From contig NZ_DDHJ01000021.1 of NCBI RefSeq assembly GCF_002338065.1, positions 62,001-126,000 of the forward strand: a stretch of 64,000 nt of DNA, given 5' to 3'. Within the stretch, counting starts at the first letter, position 1, and each line of letters starts with the position of its first letter. Below the pieces are notes generated by a model. It ran no database searches. It worked only from the letters and a program-made list of their open reading frames with translations, and was not told the origin of the DNA. The position numbers and the translations under genes were made by a program. The DNA is from Pseudomonas sp. UBA1879. GTDB lineage: Bacteria; Pseudomonadota; Gammaproteobacteria; Pseudomonadales; Pseudomonadaceae. Below, piece after piece: positions 58,357 through 64,000 of this stretch.

Positions 58357-58602
58357 ATGGCTCGTACCAGTAGCACTGACAAACAACCGAACAGCGAATC
58401 CGATAGCTGCGCTGCTGTCGGGAATGATGCCCAGGCATCCACCGAGAAGACTCAGTCTTCCGAGGTCACGGTGTACCCACTGCGAACCTACCTGGATGGC
58501 AAAGACATGCGGCGGGTTGGTGAACCCTACCAAGTGGCGAAGCATGAGGCTGCCGTCCTGAAAGCCAAAAAGCTGGCCACTGACCAAAAGCCGAAGGACT
58601 GA
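58357..58602 (+). CDS. Small head-region protein
   Basis: An 81-residue protein. Its N-terminal half is Ser/Asn/Gln-rich and its C-terminal half (DGKDMRRVGEPYQVAKHEAA) is ordered; the latter resembles in pattern the product at 59282. GGAGAGG precedes the ATG. Family not firmly recognised. Confidence 0.68.
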   Translation: MARTSSTDKQPNSESDSCAAVGNDAQASTEKTQSSEVTVYPLRTYLDGKDMRRVGEPYQVAKHEAAVLKAKKLATDQKPKD

Positions 58603-58603
58603 A

Positions 58604-58945
58604 ATGAACGCCATCTCGACCGACGTCGCAATGCAGCATCTGCGGGCCGACGATGATGACCGTGAATATGTCGATCTGCTGCTGGCGGCCGCAGAGGACA
58701 CGGCTGCGCAGTTCATGAATCGGCGGTTTTACGGTGACGCGGATGCACTGGCTGGCGCCGTCCTCGATGGCACTGCCGGCGCTGATCCGATTGTGATCAA
58801 CCCGTCGGTTCGTGCGGCGTGCCTGCTCATCCTAGGCCACCTCTATGCCAACCGCGAAGATGTTGTGGTCGGTGGTGGCGCCGGCGAGATCCCAATGGGT
58901 TCACGTTCACTACTAACGCCGTATCGCGTCGGTTTGGGGGTGTGA
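58604..58945 (+). CDS. Head-tail connector protein (gp6-like)
   Basis: A 113-residue protein of the phage gp6-like connector family: STDVAMQHLRADDDDREYVD, LLLAAAEDTAAQFMNRRFYG, VRAACLLILGHLYANREDV. Forms the first ring below the portal. One base after the previous stop. Confidence 0.87.
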   Translation: MNAISTDVAMQHLRADDDDREYVDLLLAAAEDTAAQFMNRRFYGDADALAGAVLDGTAGADPIVINPSVRAACLLILGHLYANREDVVVGGGAGEIPMGSRSLLTPYRVGLGV

Positions 58946-59266
58946 ATGCGAGCCGGTCCACTGCGTCATCACTGCGCAATCCACAAAGCTGAGCAGATCA
59001 CTCGGCCTGGCGGCGGCCGCGTCGAGTCATGGACGGAGCTCGTCAAAGTTTGGGCCGAGATCACATTGCCCAGCGGGCGGGTTGCCGTGGCGGCTGATCA
59101 GCTTACGGCTGAAATAACCGCAGAGATTCGTATTCGCTACCGAACCGATATCTCGGCGGGCATGCGAATTATCCACAAGAGCAACACCTACAAGGTGGAG
59201 GCCGCACTGGCCGACAACGACCAAACGATGCTTCGGCTGCTCTGCTCGAACGTCGTCAATCCATAA
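58946..59266 (+). CDS. Phage head closure protein
   Basis: A 106-residue head-tail joining protein: AGPLRHHCAIHKAEQITRPG, VKVWAEITLPSGR, RYRTDISAGMRIIHKSNTYK. The pattern fits the SPP1 gp16-like head closure family. Starts directly after the connector stop. Confidence 0.88.
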   Translation: MRAGPLRHHCAIHKAEQITRPGGGRVESWTELVKVWAEITLPSGRVAVAADQLTAEITAEIRIRYRTDISAGMRIIHKSNTYKVEAALADNDQTMLRLLCSNVVNP

Positions 59267-59281
59267 CTGAGGGTTAGAACT

Positions 59282-59452
59282 ATGAAAGTACGTGCCTTGG
59301 CCGATATCTCCGGCCCGATGGGTCGTAAATCTGTGGGCGAAGAGTTTGTTGTAGGCGCCACCGAAGGCAAAGAGCTAGTCGATCGGAAGTTGGTGGAGGC
59401 CGTCGAGGACGCTCCTGTAAAACCTACGAAAGAGCCAAAGACTGAGGCCTGA
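59282..59452 (+). CDS. 56-residue head-region protein
   Basis: MKVRALADISGPMGRKSVGE, then EEFVVGATEGKELVDRKLVE and a Lys/Pro/Glu-rich tail. Small beta domain; it sits between closure and gp10-like genes and ends 2 bp before the latter. Pattern resembles the ordered half of the 58357 product; both may be capsid-linked. Confidence 0.68.
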   Translation: MKVRALADISGPMGRKSVGEEFVVGATEGKELVDRKLVEAVEDAPVKPTKEPKTEA

Positions 59453-59454
59453 TC

Positions 59455-59973
59455 ATGGCTCCCCGCCGGTCCCGCCTGGCGGGAGAATTCAAGCTCCGGA
59501 AGGTGCTGCGGAACATCCACGGCCAAATCGACAATGAGCTCAAGCCAGCTATGCAAAAAGCGGCTGACCGGATCTTGGAGTCCATGAAAGAACGGGTGCC
59601 GCGCTCTGATCGTGCCGACGCCGGTGGTCATGCTGTCGACGCATTGGAAGCGTACGTGAGCAAGTCCGGGCTCGATGCTCAGATAGGTCTTCGCGGTCTT
59701 AAGGACAACCGCCGCTATTTTTACCTGAAATTCCTCGAGTACGGGACGAAGGGTTATACCGGCGGGCAGCGTGCTGGGAATCGAAGACAGCGTGACACTA
59801 ACAAAACGGACGGATCGCACTTTTTTGGCAAGCATCCGGACATTCCCGCCCGACCTGCGCACCCATGGCTAAGACCCGCGTTCGACGTGAATCGGGAGTT
59901 TGTTCTTGCCGACATCAAAGCCGCCGTTACGAGCACTCTGAAACGTGCGAGCCAGGAGCTGGGCAATGGCTGA
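59455..59973 (+). CDS. HK97 gp10-like tail-connector protein
   Basis: A 172-residue protein of the HK97-gp10 family: KVLRNIHGQIDNELKPAMQK, ADRILESMKERVPRSD, YFYLKFLEYGTKG, and IPARPAHPWLRPAFD near the end. Part of the head-tail connection. Overlaps the next start by 8 bp. Confidence 0.9.
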   Translation: MAPRRSRLAGEFKLRKVLRNIHGQIDNELKPAMQKAADRILESMKERVPRSDRADAGGHAVDALEAYVSKSGLDAQIGLRGLKDNRRYFYLKFLEYGTKGYTGGQRAGNRRQRDTNKTDGSHFFGKHPDIPARPAHPWLRPAFDVNREFVLADIKAAVTSTLKRASQELGNG

Positions 59974-60349
59974 TCCAGGATTCGCACTTCAGGTGGCGAT
60001 ATTCGATCGGCTCACGGCCGAGGTGTCATGTCCGATTTACGACAGCGTGCCGATGGATGCAGCCATGCCCTATGTCTCCATCGACTACGAGCTATCGAGC
60101 AATGTCGACATCCTCAACAAGCGCAGGGACATGCGGCTGTTTTACCTGTCGATCTGGAGCGATTTCAAGGGCCAGGAGGAGGTAAAGCGGCTCATGGGCG
60201 AGATCGACTCCGCCTTGCATGAGCGCGCTCTAGCGCTTGAAACAGGTCGTGTGATCTCCATTCGCGTGGATCGCAAGCAGACCAACCGTGAGCCGGACGG
60301 AATCACGTATCAGGGCAGCATCACGCTGCGCATCCTGACCGAACACTAA
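59966..60349 (+). CDS. Tail completion protein, DUF3168
   Basis: A 127-residue protein matching DUF3168: ADPGFALQVAIFDRLTAEVS, MPYVSIDYELSSNVDILNKR, LFYLSIWSDFKGQEEVKRLM, and beta-rich end. It terminates the tail tube at the head side. ATG 59966 lies inside the gp10-like gene. Confidence 0.88.
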   Translation: MADPGFALQVAIFDRLTAEVSCPIYDSVPMDAAMPYVSIDYELSSNVDILNKRRDMRLFYLSIWSDFKGQEEVKRLMGEIDSALHERALALETGRVISIRVDRKQTNREPDGITYQGSITLRILTEH

Positions 60350-60403
60350 AACGCTTACCCACGCCGCGCTGCGGCCTTTCACCTGTCCTCAGGAGGACTA
60401 CCT

Positions 60404-60874
60404 ATGGCTATCAATACCGGCGCTGGCACGCGGATCTATATCGGTCCACGCCTCTCTGCCAATTTGCCCGCCGACCATGCGGCTGCTATCGCGCTGCTGG
60501 CTGCGATCACTTACGTCGAGGTTGGCGAGGTGGAGAGCATCGGCGACTACGGCGACACGATCAACGACGTCAGCTTTGCAGGCCTTGCAGCGGGGCGGGC
60601 GAAGCACTTGAAGGGCCTTGCGGATGCGGGCTCGTCCGATCTTTCCATCGGTTTCGATGCTGGCGATGCCGGGCAGCTGAAACTCGTCGAGGCCTTCATT
60701 GACCGCTCCCGTTATGACTACCCGTTCAAGGTGGTGTATGTGGACGGCGAAACCGACTACTTCGCGGCCAAGGTCATGAGCAACAAGAAGACCGGCATCA
60801 GCGTTGAGGGCGTGCTGAAGCGCACCGTCACGTTGGGTATCAACTCGGAAATCTACGAAGTAGAAGCCGAGTAA
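60404..60874 (+). CDS. Major tail tube protein
   Basis: A 156-residue tube subunit: AINTGAGTRIYIGPRLSANL, ITYVEVGEVESIGDYGDTIN, KVVYVDGETDYFAAKVMSNK. Typical size for siphovirus tube proteins. AGGAGG lies about 8 nt before the ATG, a strong site fitting high output. Confidence 0.9.
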   Translation: MAINTGAGTRIYIGPRLSANLPADHAAAIALLAAITYVEVGEVESIGDYGDTINDVSFAGLAAGRAKHLKGLADAGSSDLSIGFDAGDAGQLKLVEAFIDRSRYDYPFKVVYVDGETDYFAAKVMSNKKTGISVEGVLKRTVTLGINSEIYEVEAE

Positions 60875-60889
60875 TCGCCCTGTTGCAGA

Positions 60890-60916
60890 GCGCCCTGTTG
60901 ATTGGGGCGCTTTTCA
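60890..60916 (+). terminator. Hairpin after tail tube gene
   Basis: AGCGCCC-TGTTGATTG-GGGCGCT followed by TTTC. A moderate terminator or mRNA-stabilising hairpin. Confidence 0.6.
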
Positions 60917-60943
60917 CTCCCCCTTTTGTGAGAAGAGATTTCT

Positions 60944-61327
60944 ATGTCCAAGACGAACCATGGCGCTGTTGTCGTAGACGCAGGCGGCACCACTTATAAC
61001 CTGATTCCCAATCTGCGCGCTGTTCGCGCTATCCAGAACCAGTTCGGCGGCCTGCTGCCGGCCTACAGCGCGATCGGCTCTGGAAACCTCTCGGGTATCG
61101 CGTTCATCATCGCGGCCGCATCCGGGATTGATACCTCGAAGCGCAAGGAACTGGAGAAGGTCGAGGAAGCGGTTTTTGAAGGTGGCGTCTCCGCGGTGGG
61201 CAATAAGGTCATTCCCTTTGTCCGCGCGCTGTTGAATCCGGGCGGCAAGACTGACGAAGAGCTTGAAGAGGCCGCAGGCGAGGGAAACGAGAAGACCGTG
61301 GATACGTCGACGAGCTCTTCGGACTAG
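60944..61327 (+). CDS. Tail assembly chaperone (G-like)
   Basis: A 127-residue chaperone: HGAVVVDAGGTTYNLIPNLR, AVRAIQNQFGGLLPAYSAIG, and an acidic tail. Like lambda gpG it would coat the tape measure protein. A slippery site near its end allows a -1 shift into the downstream frame. The last residues after the slip are a low-complexity Ser/Thr tail. Confidence 0.88.
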   Translation: MSKTNHGAVVVDAGGTTYNLIPNLRAVRAIQNQFGGLLPAYSAIGSGNLSGIAFIIAAASGIDTSKRKELEKVEEAVFEGGVSAVGNKVIPFVRALLNPGGKTDEELEEAAGEGNEKTVDTSTSSSD

Positions 61328-61530
61328 CCACCGGTTACCTCGGCTGGTCTCCGCGCGACGCTTGGGAAACACCGATCGTTGAGATCCTGATCGCATGGGA
61401 AGCGAAAATCGAGTTTCTGAAGAAGACGAATCCGTGGGGCCAGGCTGAGGAGAAGGTAGACAAGAAGGCAGTGGCCAAGGACGTACGTATGGGGTTTCGG
61501 GTGGCTGCGATGACCCGGAATAAAACTTGA
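60944..61530 (+). CDS. Frameshifted tail assembly chaperone (GT-like fusion)
   Basis: By a -1 shift at 61282-61288 the ribosome would continue in the second frame from 61288 to the stop at 61528-61530, giving a 195-residue product (115 + 80). The added part has YVDELFGLATGYLGWSPRDA and ETPIVEILIAWEAKIEFLKK, typical of T domains. The second frame has no own start with a ribosome site. The ratio of G to GT controls tail assembly in relatives. Confidence 0.82.
61282..61288 (+). other. -1 slippery site GGGAAAC
   Basis: G-GGA-AAC in the zero frame of the chaperone gene (X-XXY-YYZ), close to the GGGAAAG of lambda G/GT. Confidence 0.85.
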
Positions 61531-61561
61531 GACGCTTTGGCGCCGAGTGGCGGCAAACAGA

Positions 61562-61586
61562 TACCCGCTTCTGCGGGTTTTTTTAT
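61562..61586 (+). terminator. Terminator before tape measure gene
   Basis: ACCCGC-TTCT-GCGGGT followed by seven T. A 6-bp stem with strong T-run between chaperone and tape measure genes. Confidence 0.75.
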
Positions 61587-61601
61587 GCCTGGAGAAAATG
61601 A

Positions 61602-64000
61602 ATGGCTGACGGCGATATCCAAGGCCTGCTGGTCCGCATCGAAGCCACCACGGCCCAACTCCGTCAGGAAATGGCGCGCGGGGAGGCGGCAGTTGCGCAG
61701 ACCTCGGGCAAGATCGACTCGAGCTTGGGCAAGGTCGACAAAGCGTTTGATCGTGCGGGCGACAGCGCGAAAACGCTATCCCAGGCAATTACCTCTGCTG
61801 CATCGTCTTTCGGTGGTTTCAATATCGCTGCCGTTGGTTCGATAGCGGGCCTTGTCGCGCTGACGAGCAGCACCATCGACCACGCCCGCGAAGTGAAAAA
61901 CCTGGCGTCCGTGTCCAACACATCCGTCGAAGAATTCCAGCGGATGGCCTACGGCGCTAAAACAGTTGGGATCGAGCAGGACAAGCTGGGCGACATCCTC
62001 AAGGATGTGAACGATCGCGTGGGGGAGTTCATCCAGCGCGGCGGCGGCGAGATGGCGGATTTCTTCAAAGAAATCGCACCGAAGGTCGGTGTCACCGCTG
62101 AGCAATTCAAGAATCTTTCCGGGCCTCAGGCTCTCCAGCTTTATTACACGTCGCTGGAAAAAGCCGGGCTGAACCAGCAGCAGCTGACCACCTATATGGA
62201 GGCAATGGGCGACGAGTCCACCGCGTTGATTCCATTGCTGCAGAGCAACGGAAAAGGATTCAAAGACCTAGGGGACCGCGCAGAGAAATACGGTCTGGTC
62301 CTCTCCAAACTGAGCATCGAGCGACTTGTAGATGCCGGTCAGGCCGTAAAGGATCTGCAAGCCACTTTTTCAGGTGCGAGTCAGCAACTGGTTGTTGGCC
62401 TGCTCCCGGGCATTGAAAGCGTCACAAAAGGGCTGGCATATCTTCGTGACGACGGTGGTGCGCAGAAGGTAGGCGAGACAATTGCCTTTCTCGCCGAGAA
62501 CATTGACGTGCTGGCGGCGGCACTGGGCGGGAAGCTGGCTGCGGCGTTTGCGAAATATGCGATTGATGCGGTGACGTCCGCCGGATTGGCCACGGCGGCA
62601 TTTCTCCAAAATGTTTCCGCGACGAAAGCCTCCGCGATCGCCAAGGCTGAGGAGGCCGCTGTATCCGCTGAGGGTGCTACGGCGAAGCTTCGTGAGGCGG
62701 TAGCGGCTGCCAGTGCGACCACTGCGTTGCAGGCGGAGGCTGTCGCTCGGGTAGCCAATCTCGAAGCGGTGCGGCAATCCCTGGGCTATCAAGCGGCGTT
62801 GGCTGCCGGCTCGGCAGAGGAGACGCAGCTTAAGAACTCATTGGCGGCCGTGGAGGTGGAACTGACCGCCGCGCGCACGGCCGAGGCCAAAGCAACCCAG
62901 GCGCAAGCCGTGGCGTCGGCTGCTGCGTCCAGCGCAATGGCGCGCGATACGTTGGCAACGCAAGCCAACGCTGTAGCCCAGGCCGAGGCGGCAGCTGCCA
63001 AAGGCGTTCTGGCTCGCGCTGGCGCTGGTCTGCTCGGGTTGCTTGGCGGTCCTGCGGGTATTGCGGCCCTCGCTATCGGTGCCGGTGTTGCCTTCCTCAC
63101 CATGGGCGGCAACGCAAAAACGGCCGTCACCGGCCTAGACGAGTTGAAGCGTTCCACCGACGACGTCCGCAAATCTTTTCAGGACCTGGCCAAGGATCAG
63201 CAACGCAGCGCGCTGGTAGCTGTTATGCGCGAGCAAGAGTCAGCAGCAGCAACTGCTGACGAGGCTTTCGCCGCCTTCTTGAAGACCTCCAAGCAGGTGC
63301 TCGGCAGCACGGTTGCCACCCGGATTGCGGGTGATGCCGAGGAAGCACGGAAGGCAGGGAAAGGCTTGTCAGATACGATTGACGACTGGCAAAAACGGTT
63401 TCACATCCCTGAAGAAGGTATGCGTAGCCTTCAAGATGCGGCCGGGGCGCTCTCGACCGCCGAGCAACGAACCCATCTTCTTGCCGATCGCGCTGCCCTA
63501 TATCGCACTGAGCTGGACAAGGGCTCGCAGGTCACCCAAGTCAATACCGGTCTCACTGCTGACCAAACTCTCGCAGTCAACACGCTGCAAAAGTCGTTAG
63601 AGAAGCAGCTCAACACACTGCAGGACAAAACTGCTGTTGACGCTGCCAACCGCGTTCTGACCGACAACAACATCGCGGCAACGAGCAAAGAGGGACAGGC
63701 CCTTCTCACGACTGCGGCCGCCATCGACAAACAGAAAGCCGCGGACCAAGCCGCGGCGAAAGCCAAGTCCGATGCGAACAGCGCTGCGCAGAAAGCGATT
63801 AGCCTCACGGAAGGACAAAAAAAGGCGCTGACGGACCTTCAGGCCAGCGCCGATATTGCCATCCGTTCCGCCGGCGGTCTGGCTGATGCCTACTTGGCTG
63901 GCGTCGACAAGAGCCGCGAGTTCACCATCCAGCAGAAGGTTGAGCAGGAGCTGCTGAAAACCGGAGCGGGTGCGCGCAAGGAAGTTGAGAAAGCAATCAA
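61602..64000 (+). CDS. Tail tape measure protein (partial, C-terminus cut)
   Basis: 799 codons are present and the frame is open to the window end. N-terminus: MADGDIQGLLVRIEATTAQL, coiled-coil repeats, SSLGKVDKAFDRAGDSAKTL, then a phage-tail-tape-measure core region (NLASVSNTSVEEFQRMAYGA). A hydrophobic segment (LARAGAGLLGLLGGPAGIAA) lies near residue 470-495, and Ala/Lys/Gln-rich helices follow. Sets tail length and aids DNA entry. GGAG lies 7 nt before ATG 61602. Confidence 0.93.
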   Translation, partial: MADGDIQGLLVRIEATTAQLRQEMARGEAAVAQTSGKIDSSLGKVDKAFDRAGDSAKTLSQAITSAASSFGGFNIAAVGSIAGLVALTSSTIDHAREVKNLASVSNTSVEEFQRMAYGAKTVGIEQDKLGDILKDVNDRVGEFIQRGGGEMADFFKEIAPKVGVTAEQFKNLSGPQALQLYYTSLEKAGLNQQQLTTYMEAMGDESTALIPLLQSNGKGFKDLGDRAEKYGLVLSKLSIERLVDAGQAVKDLQATFSGASQQLVVGLLPGIESVTKGLAYLRDDGGAQKVGETIAFLAENIDVLAAALGGKLAAAFAKYAIDAVTSAGLATAAFLQNVSATKASAIAKAEEAAVSAEGATAKLREAVAAASATTALQAEAVARVANLEAVRQSLGYQAALAAGSAEETQLKNSLAAVEVELTAARTAEAKATQAQAVASAAASSAMARDTLATQANAVAQAEAAAAKGVLARAGAGLLGLLGGPAGIAALAIGAGVAFLTMGGNAKTAVTGLDELKRSTDDVRKSFQDLAKDQQRSALVAVMREQESAAATADEAFAAFLKTSKQVLGSTVATRIAGDAEEARKAGKGLSDTIDDWQKRFHIPEEGMRSLQDAAGALSTAEQRTHLLADRAALYRTELDKGSQVTQVNTGLTADQTLAVNTLQKSLEKQLNTLQDKTAVDAANRVLTDNNIAATSKEGQALLTTAAAIDKQKAADQAAAKAKSDANSAAQKAISLTEGQKKALTDLQASADIAIRSAGGLADAYLAGVDKSREFTIQQKVEQELLKTGAGARKEVEKAI

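Noticed and set aside
1..64000. CRISPR array, insertion sequence or rRNA
   Set aside because: No regularly spaced direct repeats, no transposase with terminal repeats and no rRNA sequence were seen in the window.

Overview
The window looks like a chromosome segment from a Pseudomonas of the fluorescens/syringae type, ending inside a large lambdoid prophage. Evidence for the genus is the OprD porin, the agmatine deiminase, the inverted repeat at 7568-7654 of the kind dispersed in fluorescent pseudomonads, and the DUF1652, DUF1654 and XapX proteins. Everything here is read from sequence and family memory; no database search was run.

Positions 1-19.8 kb are ordinary chromosome: the start of rmlB (minus strand, cut by the window edge); a fused phosphotransferase/M23-like/class III aminotransferase next to agmatine deiminase; an OprD porin; an AraC regulator; an XapX protein with a quinone-oxidoreductase-like enzyme; a RelBE toxin-antitoxin pair; a periplasmic binding protein; a LysR regulator followed by CoA-transferase, HMG-CoA-lyase and MFS genes (uptake and breakdown of a branched hydroxy acid); a DUF3597 protein; a YoaK-type membrane protein; a BdlA-like soluble PAS-PAS chemoreceptor; and a GAF protein.

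At 19825-19877 lies a 53-nt copy of the 3' half of tRNA-Thr(TGT), read as attL. From there to beyond 64000 is an HK97/D3-type siphovirus prophage. Its left arm (20.2-38.1 kb) is mostly minus strand: integrase, DUF4224 protein, DHH phosphoesterase, ASCH-like protein, HNH nuclease, DUF4406 protein, a large cytosine methyltransferase, DUF2303 and many small proteins. Plus-strand cargo is inserted in it, notably 29.8-32.7 kb. The immunity region (38.1-41.3 kb) has lambda layout: a leftward promoter with three 17-bp operators, a DUF1654 gene, HicAB, an S24-type repressor, a second operator cluster and a Cro-like gene. The right arm (41.3-48 kb) carries CII-like, Rha/KilAC, O-like and P-like replication proteins, VRR-NUC and DUF1364 nucleases, a second tyrosine recombinase and antiterminator Q with a pR'-like promoter and terminator. 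The late region has a holin, Rz/Rz1 (no endolysin in view), a CheY-like receiver protein, HNH, terminases, portal, ClpP-like protease, capsid, connectors, tail tube, a G/GT frameshift pair on GGGAAAC, and the start of the tape measure gene.

The most unusual things seen are: (1) a structured leader element with a 10-nt loop and a fully compensated stem, three copies, each 18-21 nt upstream of a start codon (37016-37058, 37300-37338, 38166-38208); (2) three tandem paralogous 64-66-residue proteins of unknown family at 30853-31597; (3) a boxA-like site and a roughly 570-nt hairpin-rich leader after the leftward promoter; (4) a phage-borne response-regulator receiver domain; (5) eight Pro-x-x-Thr repeats in the methyltransferase recognition region.
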